Below the pieces are notes generated by a model. The model had not been told where the DNA came from, did no database searches, and saw nothing but the letters and a program-made list of their open reading frames with translations. A stretch of DNA of 64,000 nucleotides from Bacillus cereus (GTDB taxonomy: Bacteria > Bacillota > Bacilli > Bacillales > Bacillaceae_G), in contig NZ_CP089518.1 of NCBI RefSeq assembly GCF_025917685.1, positions 4,465,001-4,529,000 on the forward strand, written 5' to 3'. Below are positions 36,422 to 47,453 of the stretch, one piece after another. Position numbers and translations under genes: made by a program. Position 1 is the first letter of the stretch; each line of letters starts with the position of its first letter.

Positions 36422-36844
36422 TTACCGCTCTACACCATTAGAGTGTGCTTTCATTTTTTCCTTCGCTCGTGCGCAAACCTTTTCTGCAATCGCACTAGAC
36501 ACATTTTTTTCTCGCTCTACTTTCTTTATCTTTATGTGATCTAAATTGTCTTCCAAAGTAAGTGTAACTTTGTCATTCGGCGGATTATGTGCACCTTGAA
36601 ATGTAAGAAATTGTAGAGTTACTTCAAATCTAGGAACAAACTCATCTTTCTTACCTAGACGCTTTATATTTATAACTGAATCACATTCATATTGATCTTC
36701 TGTCGCTTGCCTTATAACTGAATAGTACCTATTAAGTAACGCACTCTCTAAAAGCTGTTCCTTTGACTCTTTCGCCCAAGAATAGCTTGGAGAAAAGAAA
36801 AAGATAGAACATATCATCGTCATCATTACACATATTTTTTTCAT
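36422..36844 (-). CDS. Secreted DUF3888-like protein
   Basis: A 140-residue protein with a Sec signal peptide (MKKICVMMTMICSIFFFSPS, cleavage near SWAKES). The mature part, LLESALLNRYYSVIRQATE then RFEVTLQFLTFQGAHNPP, resembles the Bacillus DUF3888 family. Two Cys (ECDSV, KVCARAK) could form a disulfide. It sits upstream of glcU-gdh and may be cotranscribed with them, which would suggest expression in spores. Function unknown. Confidence 0.72.
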   Translation of the reverse strand: MKKICVMMTMICSIFFFSPSYSWAKESKEQLLESALLNRYYSVIRQATEDQYECDSVINIKRLGKKDEFVPRFEVTLQFLTFQGAHNPPNDKVTLTLEDNLDHIKIKKVEREKNVSSAIAEKVCARAKEKMKAHSNGVER

Positions 36845-36892
36845 AATGCCCTCCTTGTTCTATAAATTAGTGTTCTCAAAACGCCCATAAAA

Positions 36893-36925
36893 AAAACGAC
36901 TTCCCCTATTCAGGAAAGTCGTTTT
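36893..36925 (-). terminator. Intrinsic terminator after moaD
   Basis: AAAACGACTTTCC pairs with GGGAAGTCGTTTT (one mismatch), T tail on the minus strand. It ends the moeA-mobB-moaE-moaD transcript. Confidence 0.9.
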
Positions 36926-36938
36926 AATAAATCCAATA

Positions 36939-37172
36939 TTAACCACCGCTCACTGGTGGTATGAGTGCAACTACATCACCAGATTGTATCGTATCATCTT
37001 CATTTGCATATTCTTCATTAATCGCAACCATAATTGGTGCTGATACTGGTACATTATATTCCTTCGCGACAATATCTTTTAACTCTGCAACCGTAATATT
37101 TTCTTTCTCTATTTGTAATTCACTTGTTCCTGCTTCTTCTTGCAAGTTCGCAAATAACAATACTCGAATCAT
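36939..37172 (-). CDS. moaD: Molybdopterin synthase sulfur carrier subunit MoaD
   Basis: A 77-residue ubiquitin-like protein ending PPVSGG. The C-terminal Gly-Gly is adenylated by MoeB and then carries the thiocarboxylate sulfur used to build the dithiolene of molybdopterin. It follows moaE by two bases. Confidence 0.95.
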   Translation of the reverse strand: MIRVLLFANLQEEAGTSELQIEKENITVAELKDIVAKEYNVPVSAPIMVAINEEYANEDDTIQSGDVVALIPPVSGG

Positions 37173-37174
37173 AT

Positions 37175-37639
37175 TTATAGCTCCTTCCCAGGCTCTCCTG
37201 CTGGATATGGTGTCTTTTCTAATTGATCACCAATCCATGAGTCGCCATCTTCCCAAAACTCCTTTTTCCAAATCGGAACAATTTGCTTAATACGCTCCAT
37301 AATATATTCATTTGCTTCATAGGCCTCTTTACGATGCGGCGTTGATACAGTAACAACAACCGCTATATCAGAAATTTGCAACGTGCCAATGCGATGTGTA
37401 ATCGCAACATGTGTACCAGGCCATTTCTCCTTCACTTCTGTGCCGATTTTCTGTAGCATCTTTTCTGCCATCGACTTATAAGCAACATACTCTAAGTATA
37501 ATGTACGACGCCCTTTCGTAAACTCCCTAACCGTTCCAATAAATGTTGTAACAGCACCGCATTCACGTCGAATTACTTTCTTTGCCACCTCTTCAATCGA
37601 GATTTCTGTATCAATTACTTCATAATACGTATTTATCAT
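37175..37639 (-). CDS. moaE: Molybdopterin synthase catalytic subunit MoaE
   Basis: A 154-residue protein. The family core GAVTTFIGTVREFTKGR, then LEYVAYKSMAEKML, HRIGTLQISDIAVVVTVSTPHRKEAY and the catalytic-region IVPIWKKEFWEDG are complete, including the Lys pair. With MoaD it converts precursor Z to molybdopterin. It overlaps mobB by 4 bp and precedes moaD. Confidence 0.95.
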   Translation of the reverse strand: MINTYYEVIDTEISIEEVAKKVIRRECGAVTTFIGTVREFTKGRRTLYLEYVAYKSMAEKMLQKIGTEVKEKWPGTHVAITHRIGTLQISDIAVVVTVSTPHRKEAYEANEYIMERIKQIVPIWKKEFWEDGDSWIGDQLEKTPYPAGEPGKEL

Positions 37640-38157
37640 TTTGCACTCCTAACCGTTTGTAAAAACCAGTCTACATACAATTTTTCTTCTGTTATATGAA
37701 ATACTTTATAGTCTTCTCTTAAATTTGACAGGACATTATCCCACGTAATAATTGCTACTACGTTTTCTACCTTATGTAAAAGTTCAATGTCTTCCGCAGA
37801 ACGAAGTAACACTACTTTTGGATATTTCTCAGCTTTATAGCCCTCTATTAAAATCGTATCCACTTCAAAAAATTCGTACAAGCGGATAATTTCTTGCAAG
37901 GACCATTCATCTCGTAATGAAGACAGAGATAGTAATCCAGCGCCTTCTACACTACTTACGACAGCACCAGCTTTTCGGTGCCTTTCACTATCTTTTTGCG
38001 CTACTTCAGGAAAACCACCATGACCATGATGCTTAATTGTAGCAACTTTCATTTCGCTCTCGGCTAATGCATGCACAATTTTCTCTACAAGTGTTGTTTT
38101 CCCGCTATTTTGATACCCTACTATTTGTAAGATTGAAGGGGCGTTGCCCATGGCCAA
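37636..38157 (-). CDS. mobB: Molybdopterin-guanine dinucleotide biosynthesis adaptor MobB
   Basis: A 173-residue GTP-binding protein with P-loop VGYQNSGKTTLVEK near the N-terminus and ATIKHHGHGGFPEV. MobB assists attachment of GMP to molybdopterin, although no mobA is in this window. The TTG at 38157 has GAGGG about six bases upstream; the ATG at 38151 is the alternative. Either way it overlaps the moeA 3' end by 30 bases or more. Confidence 0.92.
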   Translation of the reverse strand: MAMGNAPSILQIVGYQNSGKTTLVEKIVHALAESEMKVATIKHHGHGGFPEVAQKDSERHRKAGAVVSSVEGAGLLSLSSLRDEWSLQEIIRLYEFFEVDTILIEGYKAEKYPKVVLLRSAEDIELLHKVENVVAIITWDNVLSNLREDYKVFHITEEKLYVDWFLQTVRSAK

Positions 38158-39410
38158 TCACATCCCTCAGAGTGTTCTAACAATAATACAGATACTTTCA
38201 TCCCTGCTTCAAATCCTCTCGTTCCTCCGGGCAATACGATAAAAGCATTCGCATCTGCGAGTGAAGATACCGCACTCGATTTATCTAAACCGACCGGCGT
38301 CACTTGTAGTGCCCCATTAACAATGCTCGCTTTCGCTCTTACAAAACGAGTAAACGGATTTGGTTTCGGAAAATCTTTTTGCAAAATAGCGTCTGCCCTA
38401 TATACGTGAGGTTCCTTCACATACAAATACGTTTTTATAATTGGATGCACAAATAATTCAAAGCCTACATAACAAGCTGACGGATTCCCTGATAAACCGA
38501 AAAGTAACTTTCCATCAACTTCAGCTACCGTCGTTACACTTCCTGGTCTCATCGCTATTTTATTAAAGAGTACATTCGCCTGTAATCTTTCATAAATAGC
38601 CGGTAAATAATCATAATCTCCTACCGACACACCGCCTGTTGTAATTAAAATATCAACTTCATCCATCGCTGATTGAACAGCTGTAAAACATCCATCTAAC
38701 TCATCGGCAAGTTGGCCATAATAACGAACTTTCCCGCCGGCTTTCATAATTTGAGCTGCAATCATATAAGAGTTACTATTTCTAATTTTGCCTGGCTCTA
38801 GCGACTCATGCACTTCTAGTAATTCGCTTCCTGTCGTTACAATACCAACAACAGGCTGTTTTACAACTTTTACAGTGCTATATCCAAACGTCGCTAACAG
38901 TGCGGCAACACCTGGATTGATTACAATACCTTTATTAACAAGGACTTGATTTTGTTTTATATCTTCTCCTTTAAATGACACATTGTCACCATTTTGGAAA
39001 GAGCGTTTCAACTTCATATATGTACTTTCGTTCTTCTCGAATCCTTCCGTCAACTCTAGCATTACGACTGCATTGCAATCTTCTGGAATAGCTGCTCCTG
39101 TCATAATACGAACTGCCTGAAAAGCTCCTACTTCTTCTAAAAAAACAGAACCTGCTCCAATTTCTCCTATTACTTCAAATTCAACCGGATGCTCTTGACT
39201 CGCTTCCTTCGTATCTTCTGCTCGAATTGCGAAACCGTCGTAAGGAGAACGATCAAAGTGAGGAACGTCGTGATCTGAGACAACATCCTCCCCAAGAATC
39301 CTCCCATAACTTTCTGTAATAAAAACTTCTTCCACTTCACCATGCTTAGCGTATTTCATAACCCGCTCTACTGCCTCAGCAACTTGAATCGGGATTCGTT
39401 TTTCTACCAT
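38121..39410 (-). CDS. moeA: Molybdopterin molybdotransferase MoeA
   Basis: A 429-residue enzyme that inserts molybdate into adenylated molybdopterin. Order of motifs: N-terminal VPHFDRSPYDGFAIRA, then IMTGAAIPEDCNAVVMLE, the MoCF domain with GIVTTGSELLEV, DILITTGGVSVGDYDY and LLFGLSGNPSACYVGFE, and a C-terminal beta domain. Start has GAGGTG. It heads the moeA-mobB-moaE-moaD operon, divergent from moaC across 83 bases. Confidence 0.95.
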   Translation of the reverse strand: MVEKRIPIQVAEAVERVMKYAKHGEVEEVFITESYGRILGEDVVSDHDVPHFDRSPYDGFAIRAEDTKEASQEHPVEFEVIGEIGAGSVFLEEVGAFQAVRIMTGAAIPEDCNAVVMLELTEGFEKNESTYMKLKRSFQNGDNVSFKGEDIKQNQVLVNKGIVINPGVAALLATFGYSTVKVVKQPVVGIVTTGSELLEVHESLEPGKIRNSNSYMIAAQIMKAGGKVRYYGQLADELDGCFTAVQSAMDEVDILITTGGVSVGDYDYLPAIYERLQANVLFNKIAMRPGSVTTVAEVDGKLLFGLSGNPSACYVGFELFVHPIIKTYLYVKEPHVYRADAILQKDFPKPNPFTRFVRAKASIVNGALQVTPVGLDKSSAVSSLADANAFIVLPGGTRGFEAGMKVSVLLLEHSEGCDWPWATPLQSYK

Positions 39411-39493
39411 TGTTTCTCACCTCATATTTGCAAAATATCTAATCTCGATTACACTTTATATATTAAATCGTAATTACTTCAAGGAGGAATTCC

Positions 39494-39979
39494 ATGTCTT
39501 CATTCACACATTTCAATGACCAAGGGCGCGCTAAAATGGTTGATATAAGCGACAAAAAAGTAACCGTTCGAACAGCAATTGCATGCTCTAGCATTCTCGT
39601 TACGAAAGAAATTTTTGACAAAATCTCTCACAATGAAATTGGTAAAGGTGATGTATTGGCTGTTGCACAAATCGCAGGCATTATGGCTGCAAAACGCACT
39701 TCTGATATTATCCCAATGTGCCATCCTTTATTGTTAAAAGGTGTTGATGTTTCTTTCGATTGGAAGCAGTCAGAAGAACAATATCGACTACTTATTGAAG
39801 TAAAAGTTAAAACAGAAGGTAGTACCGGCGTTGAAATGGAAGCTTTAACAGCTGCTTCCGCTACCGCTCTTACCGTGTACGATATGTGTAAAGCTGTTGA
39901 TAAAGGCATGATTATTGGCGAAACGTACTTACTTGAAAAAACAGGCGGAAAAAATGGAGATTATATTAGAAATTCTTAA
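39494..39979 (+). CDS. moaC: Cyclic pyranopterin monophosphate synthase MoaC
   Basis: A 161-residue protein that turns the MoaA product into cyclic pyranopterin monophosphate (precursor Z). Family motifs are [35 protein letters not shown], and [20 protein letters not shown] with KAVDKGM at the C-terminus. AAGGAGG lies before the ATG. It is the only plus-strand gene of the MoCo cluster. Confidence 0.96.
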   Translation: MSSFTHFNDQGRAKMVDISDKKVTVRTAIACSSILVTKEIFDKISHNEIGKGDVLAVAQIAGIMAAKRTSDIIPMCHPLLLKGVDVSFDWKQSEEQYRLLIEVKVKTEGSTGVEMEALTAASATALTVYDMCKAVDKGMIIGETYLLEKTGGKNGDYIRNS

Positions 39980-39996
39980 TACTATCTTTTCCCTCT

Positions 39997-40023
39997 GAAC
40001 CTAAAGGACTCTCCTTTAGGTTC
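39997..40023. other. Perfect hairpin between convergent moaC and moeB
   Basis: GAACCTAAAGGA pairs perfectly with TCCTTTAGGTTC. There is no T tract on either side, so it is a weak or factor-assisted terminator. Confidence 0.6.
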
Positions 40024-41035
40024 ACCCTATATATCTTGCATATAGGCGTTTCGCCACATTCATATCATTCGTCCCATGAATAAACGCTCTACCATCTGTA
40101 AATAAAACAAAACGATATTTTTCCACTGGAAATGATAATAAATAAGGCGTTTCCTTTACATCCACACTTTTTTGTAAGCGCTTTTTAATTTCTTCTAAAT
40201 TAAACCCCTGTCGCACACCTGGACGGATTTGAACTGTATTTCGTCCACATAATACTTCTGTTTTCGTTTGTGCTTCAAATGTTAAGCTCGGATATGTACG
40301 TAGCTTTCCACAAGATAAACATGTATCCTTTTTCTGTCTATTCACTTTAAATGCCATCTGTTGATTATTCCAAAGATCAAATGATAGCATCGTTTCACGA
40401 AGTGCCTCAAAATCTTCTACTAATATTTTTAAAGCTTCCGTTATTTGATGCGCAACTACTAATTGCACTGCTGGTTGTATAATACCCGCCGTATCACATG
40501 TCGCTCCGCTCGCTGGATGTTCCATTAAACATCGAAAACATGGCGTTTTTCCAGGCAAGATTGTATAAGTTACTCCGTAGCTTCCAACGCACCCTCCGTA
40601 TATCCACGGAACGTCATACATCTGGGATATATCATTAATAAGAAGACGCGTTTCAAAATTATCCGTCGCATCTAATATTAAATCTACACCTTTAATTAAC
40701 TCTTCCATTTCTTGAACCGTTACATCGGTCACAACCGGTACAATTTCTACTTCAGAATTAATAGCTTTTAAATGTTCTGCTGCCGCTATCGCTTTCGGCT
40801 TATAATGTTTCGCATCTTCCTCTGTATATAATTGTTGCCTTTGTAAATTGCTCCATTCTACATAATCACGATCAGCAATCGTTATTTTACCAACACCTGC
40901 TCTAACAATTGCTTCTGCATTTGCTGCCCCGAGAGCACCAGCGCCGATAATAAGCACATGCTTCTCTCTTATTTTTCGCTGTCCTTCCTCTCCAACACCA
41001 GAAAATAATATTTGTCTTGAATATCGCTCCTGCAT
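40022..41035 (-). CDS. moeB: Molybdopterin-synthase adenylyltransferase MoeB (ThiF family)
   Basis: A 337-residue E1-like enzyme that adenylates the MoaD C-terminus. YSRQILFSGVGEEGQ, the nucleotide loop VLIIGAGALGAANAE, IADRDYVEWSNLQRQ, DATDNFETR and the zinc-binding CFRC and CLSC pairs are present. A C-terminal domain of about 80 residues follows the second Cys pair; it has no rhodanese active-site motif. Adjacent to moaA with 16 bases between. Confidence 0.92.
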   Translation of the reverse strand: MQERYSRQILFSGVGEEGQRKIREKHVLIIGAGALGAANAEAIVRAGVGKITIADRDYVEWSNLQRQQLYTEEDAKHYKPKAIAAAEHLKAINSEVEIVPVVTDVTVQEMEELIKGVDLILDATDNFETRLLINDISQMYDVPWIYGGCVGSYGVTYTILPGKTPCFRCLMEHPASGATCDTAGIIQPAVQLVVAHQITEALKILVEDFEALRETMLSFDLWNNQQMAFKVNRQKKDTCLSCGKLRTYPSLTFEAQTKTEVLCGRNTVQIRPGVRQGFNLEEIKKRLQKSVDVKETPYLLSFPVEKYRFVLFTDGRAFIHGTNDMNVAKRLYARYIG

Positions 41036-41051
41036 ACAATAGCCTCCCTTC

Positions 41052-42065
41052 TTATCCTCCTATATAAGACATTTCAATTTTCGGACGATTCGTTGCACTT
41101 TCTTCTGTCCGTTCATCCGAATACCTGTCTTTTCTATTCATCCATACATCTTGTATAACGCTTACCAACTCATCATCCGAAAGATTTCCTCTAAGAAGTT
41201 CCCTTACATCCAATCCTTCTGTCGCAAATAAGCAAGTATAAAACTTTCCATCTGCCGAAATTCTCGCTCTCGTACAAGAAGAACAAAATGACTCTGAAAC
41301 AGAAGTAATAAAACCGACTTCGACATTTGTTCCAACGTAACGATATCGCTTCGCAACTTCACCGAAATAATGCGCTTCAGCTAGCTCAAGCGGATACACG
41401 CTATGAATCATCTCAATTAACTCTCGCTTTGTAACGACTTGCTCAAAGTTCCATCCATTTGTACTACCAACATCCATAAACTCAATAAATCTAAGCGTGA
41501 TTCCCTGCTCTTTAAAATACGCAGCCATCGGAAGTACTTGATGATCGTTCATCCCTTTTTTCACAACCATGTTGACCTTTATATCAAGCCCTGCCTCTTT
41601 TGCAGCCATAATTCCCTTTATAACAGGTTTCGTATTAATATTCCGGCCATTAATGCCCTTAAATACATCATCTTCTATTGCATCTAAACTAACATTTACT
41701 CTATGTAATCCAGCTTCTTTTAATGCTTTTGCTTGTTTCGTTAAATGAATCGCATTTGTCGTTAATCCTATATCTACTAACCCGTCAATTTTCACGAGAC
41801 GTGCAATAAGTTTGGTTAAATCTTTACGAAGCAGTGGTTCGCCACCAGTAAGTCTAATTTTTCGTACACCGATGCTAACAAATAGTTTTGCCAAACGCTC
41901 AATTTCATCAAACGTCATTAAAAACTCATCTTTCAAAAAAGCATAATCTGGCCCAAATACTTCCGCCGGCATACAATATGTACATCTAAAATTGCAACGA
42001 TCAATGACAGATATGCGCAAATCTTGAAGTGGGCGTCCAAAAAAATCTGTAACCATCTCCTGCAT
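41052..42065 (-). CDS. moaA: GTP 3',8-cyclase MoaA (radical SAM)
   Basis: About 337 residues from ATG 42065 with GGGAGG upstream. The radical SAM cluster site is [12 protein letters not shown]; the second [4Fe-4S] cluster is bound by the CSSCTR...FYTCLF cysteines near residue 265. The C-terminus ends YIGG, the Gly-Gly needed for activity. It converts GTP to 3',8-cyclo-H2GTP, the first step of MoCo synthesis. Forms an operon with moeB. Confidence 0.96.
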   Translation of the reverse strand: MQEMVTDFFGRPLQDLRISVIDRCNFRCTYCMPAEVFGPDYAFLKDEFLMTFDEIERLAKLFVSIGVRKIRLTGGEPLLRKDLTKLIARLVKIDGLVDIGLTTNAIHLTKQAKALKEAGLHRVNVSLDAIEDDVFKGINGRNINTKPVIKGIMAAKEAGLDIKVNMVVKKGMNDHQVLPMAAYFKEQGITLRFIEFMDVGSTNGWNFEQVVTKRELIEMIHSVYPLELAEAHYFGEVAKRYRYVGTNVEVGFITSVSESFCSSCTRARISADGKFYTCLFATEGLDVRELLRGNLSDDELVSVIQDVWMNRKDRYSDERTEESATNRPKIEMSYIGG

Positions 42066-42155
42066 CGCCACCCTCCCTTTCTGCCAAATTTCTCTCTTTT
42101 CATTCTATTATAATATATTTTCGAACTGCGATGTTTTTTACTCAAACAAATAAAA

Positions 42156-42188
42156 AGCCTCGAAGCATAAAAGTTTCAAGGCTCTCTC
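42156..42188 (-). terminator. Intrinsic terminator after collagen-like gene
   Basis: AGCCTTGAA pairs with TTCGAGGCT (one mismatch) and TTTTTA follows on the minus strand. Confidence 0.82.
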
Positions 42189-42192
42189 CTTA

Positions 42193-44668
<2,476 letters not shown>

Positions 44669-44774
44669 TAAAAATTCACCCTCCATTTGAATTGTATTTT
44701 CTAAAACTGTCTCCAATACTACTTTTAAAACAATTCCTGCTATTTTTATGTAACACAAGTTCTTCTTCTAAATA

Positions 44775-44803
44775 AAAACTCCCCTATTATTTTAGGGGAG
44801 TCC
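44775..44803 (-). terminator. Intrinsic terminator after GerP-like gene
   Basis: ACTCCCCTA pairs with TAGGGGAGT; T tail on the minus strand. It overlaps the stop of the gene ending at 44792 and separates it from the collagen-like gene. Confidence 0.85.
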
Positions 44804-45115
44804 TGCAACTGAATCTGTATTATCCGTATTTGGTGCTGCTTGCGTAGTACTCGACGCATTTGCACTTTGGCCTGTATTCCCTCCTGTTAAAGTACTAGCA
44901 GAAATACCTCTCGTATATGTTGTCGTCACACTATCCCCCGGTTGTAAACAAAGCTTCGTCTCAGTCCCTATTATCGTAACAACATCAATACAAGTTGGAC
45001 CTGTTGAACCACTATACGTTTTCGAAGCAGTAAACGAAGTATCACTCAAATTATCACCCGTAAATATATTCCCAGTATTATTAACAATAATAAACTCTTT
45101 AATATGTGCAGGCAT
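44792..45115 (-). CDS. GerPA/GerPF-like spore protein
   Basis: A 107-residue protein. The pattern NNTGNIFTGDNLSDTSFTASKTYSGSTGP resembles the GerPA/GerPF family core (a Gly-Asp followed by S/T-K-T-Y-x-G-S-G). GerP proteins are inner coat components that let germinants reach their receptors. A Ser/Thr/Asn-rich tail follows. It lies 20 bases after a second, similar protein. Family call by pattern only. Confidence 0.65.
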   Translation of the reverse strand: MPAHIKEFIIVNNTGNIFTGDNLSDTSFTASKTYSGSTGPTCIDVVTIIGTETKLCLQPGDSVTTTYTRGISASTLTGGNTGQSANASSTTQAAPNTDNTDSVAGLP

Positions 45116-45135
45116 AACTACACTCTACCTTTCCT

Positions 45136-45360
45136 TTATGAACCTAACGTACGTGTACTCGTCGCTAACGGTGGAATAAACACCGATGTTACAGGTACAA
45201 CTGCTGCCATTCGTTTTCCATTTAAAAATGTCGCCGTGCTAGAACCACCCGCACCTGTATATATTTTTGCTACAGCGAAAGGTGCTAAATTATAACAATC
45301 ACCTACATTAACAGCCCCTGTATTATTTATAATTTTTATTTTACGCATGTTAATGCTCAT
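45136..45360 (-). CDS. GerPA/GerPF-like spore protein, second copy
   Basis: A 74-residue protein: KIKIINNTGAVNVGDCYNLAP, then AKIYTGAGGSSTATFLNG, the same NNTG..N.GD and K.YxGxGG pattern as its neighbour. Start at ATG 45360 with GGGAGG nine bases upstream. A sigma-K-like -10 (CATAGAGTA) lies 22 bases upstream, which fits late mother-cell expression. First gene of a two-gene unit. Confidence 0.65.
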   Translation of the reverse strand: MSINMRKIKIINNTGAVNVGDCYNLAPFAVAKIYTGAGGSSTATFLNGKRMAAVVPVTSVFIPPLATSTRTLGS

Positions 45361-45382
45361 TCATCTCAACCTCCCTTTCATA

Positions 45383-45391
45383 TACTCTATG
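45383..45391 (-). promoter_or_regulatory. Sigma-K-like -10 element for GerP-like genes
   Basis: CATAGAGTA matches the sigma-K -10 consensus CATANNNTA exactly. The -35 (AC core) is not clear. Evidence for mother-cell control is therefore partial. Confidence 0.45.
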
Positions 45392-45400
45392 CAAAATAAA

Positions 45401-45434
45401 AAAAACTTGAAACAAACACGTTTCAAGTTTTTTT
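45401..45434 (-). terminator. Intrinsic terminator after ytwF
   Basis: ACTTGAAAC pairs with GTTTCAAGT, with T runs on both strands. Confidence 0.87.
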
Positions 45435-45440
45435 AGCTAA

Positions 45441-45746
45441 TTATTTAGTTTCACCTTCATATTGAAGCATACCGCCAACCATGTTCACTGTTTTAAATCC
45501 TTGTTCATTTAAATAATGGCATACATTTTCACTGCGCATTCCCGAACGACAAATAAAGATATATTCATTCTCTTTTTCAAAGAAATCTACTTTATTTGGA
45601 ATATCACCCATTTTAATATGTACAGCTTCTGGAATTTTCCCTGCCGCTACTTCTTCATCTTCCCTTACGTCTACTAAAAATAACGTTTCTCCATTTTCTA
45701 AACGCTCTTGCACTTCTTCTGTAGTAATTGTTTTAACTTCTGTCAT
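45441..45746 (-). CDS. ytwF: Single-domain rhodanese-like protein YtwF
   Basis: About 101 residues from ATG 45746 (AAGGAGG nine bases before). A single rhodanese domain: ETLFLVDVREDEEVAAGKIP, the catalytic loop ICRSGMRSENV with Cys near residue 72, and a final VGGMLQYEG. It probably transfers sulfane sulfur. B. subtilis YtwF has the same size and lies near leuS. Confidence 0.92.
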   Translation of the reverse strand: MTEVKTITTEEVQERLENGETLFLVDVREDEEVAAGKIPEAVHIKMGDIPNKVDFFEKENEYIFICRSGMRSENVCHYLNEQGFKTVNMVGGMLQYEGETK

Positions 45747-45945
45747 ATGTCGTTCCTCCTTATATACAATAAACCCTTTAGTTTCTTCTTTAAACAACCA
45801 TTTCTAATCAATTTTAGCATGCGAAAGAAAGAACGCAAAGAACCGAGAATTTATTTCTCAATTTTCTCGCAAAACTTATTCTTTACAAACATAACTCGTG
45901 CATTGTATCCTCAATATACTTGTTTTATGAAAGGAGCCAGTTAAA

Positions 45946-46128
45946 ATGACACTTTTTCTTTTCATTATGGGTATCATTTTCTTAATTTCTGCGGTCATTG
46001 CTCTTAGTATGAAAAATAATAAAAAGATAAAATCCCCTCAAGAAATGTCATTCTTATTTCTATTACTTAGTATAGCTTTCTTTGGTTTATCAATCGCTTC
46101 ATATATTTTCCGTCTGCAAATTATGTAA
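45946..46128 (+). CDS. Small two-helix membrane protein
   Basis: A 60-residue protein with hydrophobic segments at about 3-21 and 35-56 joined by a Lys-rich loop (MKNNKKIKSPQE). GAAAGGAG lies before the ATG, and a terminator follows. Function unknown; many bacilli carry similar small membrane proteins in this region. Confidence 0.7.
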   Translation: MTLFLFIMGIIFLISAVIALSMKNNKKIKSPQEMSFLFLLLSIAFFGLSIASYIFRLQIM

Positions 46129-46160
46129 AAAAGGTGCCTATTATAAACAATGCACCTTTT
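46126..46160. terminator. Terminator after small membrane protein gene
   Basis: AAAAAGGTGC pairs with GCACCTTTT around a 14-base loop. It may also serve the convergent hydrolase gene. Confidence 0.75.
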
Positions 46161-46176
46161 CCACATTAATTATTTT

Positions 46177-47301
46177 CTACACAAAACTAGATACTTTCCG
46201 ATTTAAAAACTCATACACTTTCTTTTCAAATAAATGAACATCTAACGCTCCTGCCATATGCCCATTTATACTTTCTATTTCATATACTTCTGCGTACTTC
46301 CCCTGCTTTTGCAAAAAATCTACCATTCTATAATTGTAACGAGATGGTTGAAGTAAATCTTGTTTGCATGGAATCATGAGTACATTCGCTTCAATCTTAG
46401 AAAGAGCCTCTTCTAAGGAAGAAAAACCATGTGCAATATCATGTAATAAGACTGCTTTCGCAGTGTACATCCATGAATTTGCATCTACTAAATCTATACT
46501 TTTACATGTCACTTTATTTATCTCTTTCTCAAATGATGTTAATACAGAAAATTGTTGATAAGGTTCCATTTCTATACTGTTCCGCGGGAATGCTGTTTCA
46601 TAAAAATGTTCATCAAATGCATTCATAAACATCATTTTATTCGCTAAATGAAGCCCCTTCATTGGTTGCTCCTCTCCGTACTTTCCGCCTTTCCAATCTG
46701 GATCAAGCTGAATTGCTTCGATCGCATTTTGCGCTACATTTCCCGACGTTATAATTGGATTTTGCGGATTCGTAATAACTCCAATCATTCGTTCTACCTT
46801 ATGAGGATAGTGGACAGCCCATTGCTGCGCAATCATCCCACCTGCCGATGGCCCGATTACAGCATGTAACCTAGCGATCCCCATATCTTTTATTAACTCA
46901 TATTGCATCCGTGCTACATCTAAAAATGTGAAAACTGGAAAATCCATCGCATACTCAAAACCAGTCATCGGATTTATCGATTTCGGTCCCGTTGTAATCA
47001 CATATGGGTTCTTCACTTGTACATTACAAAGGTTATCAGTACATATAATGAAATATTTATTTGTATCAATTGCTTTCCCAGGTCCAATTAATCCATCCCA
47101 CCAACCAGCCCCCTCATCATGCTCTGTATATTTTCCTGCCGCATGACTTGTTGCACTAAAATAGTGACAAACCAAAATCGCATTTGATCTTTCTCTATTT
47201 AAAGTACCATACGTCTCATACCCCATTTGAACAGGAATCTCCCTACCATTTTCAAACACAAACTCTTTTAAAACAAACTTCTCCTTTTTTACAATTTGCA
47301 C
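46177..47301 (-). CDS. Homoserine O-acetyltransferase-like alpha/beta hydrolase
   Basis: A 374-residue alpha/beta hydrolase of the MetX family layout: VQMGYETYGTLN, AILVCHYFSATSHAAG, GAGWWDGLIGPGKAIDTN. The nucleophile elbow is GPSAGGM near residue 150, not the GGSMGGM usual in MetX; Asp in PCKQDLLQPS and His in INGHMAGA complete the triad. Starts at GTG 47301. It may acylate homoserine or hydrolyse another ester. Divergent from the germination operon. Confidence 0.8.
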   Translation of the reverse strand: MQIVKKEKFVLKEFVFENGREIPVQMGYETYGTLNRERSNAILVCHYFSATSHAAGKYTEHDEGAGWWDGLIGPGKAIDTNKYFIICTDNLCNVQVKNPYVITTGPKSINPMTGFEYAMDFPVFTFLDVARMQYELIKDMGIARLHAVIGPSAGGMIAQQWAVHYPHKVERMIGVITNPQNPIITSGNVAQNAIEAIQLDPDWKGGKYGEEQPMKGLHLANKMMFMNAFDEHFYETAFPRNSIEMEPYQQFSVLTSFEKEINKVTCKSIDLVDANSWMYTAKAVLLHDIAHGFSSLEEALSKIEANVLMIPCKQDLLQPSRYNYRMVDFLQKQGKYAEVYEIESINGHMAGALDVHLFEKKVYEFLNRKVSSFV

Positions 47302-47390
47302 AGACTCGCCTTCTTCCCGTCATATTATGAACTGCTTACTAAAGGATTTTTTCTATGCAAACCAATCTCCTCCTTCTTTTCATAAATAAA

Positions 47391-47420
47391 TGAATAATAT
47401 ACAAAATTAGCCACAAAATA
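47391..47420 (+). promoter_or_regulatory. Possible sigma-G promoter of the gerI-type operon
   Basis: TGAATA (47391-47396), a 17-base spacer, then CAAAATA (47414-47420), close to the sigma-G consensus. Germinant receptor operons are normally forespore sigma-G genes. Confidence 0.45.
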
Positions 47421-47453
47421 GCACTATATTACACAATTAAAGAGGGCATACAT

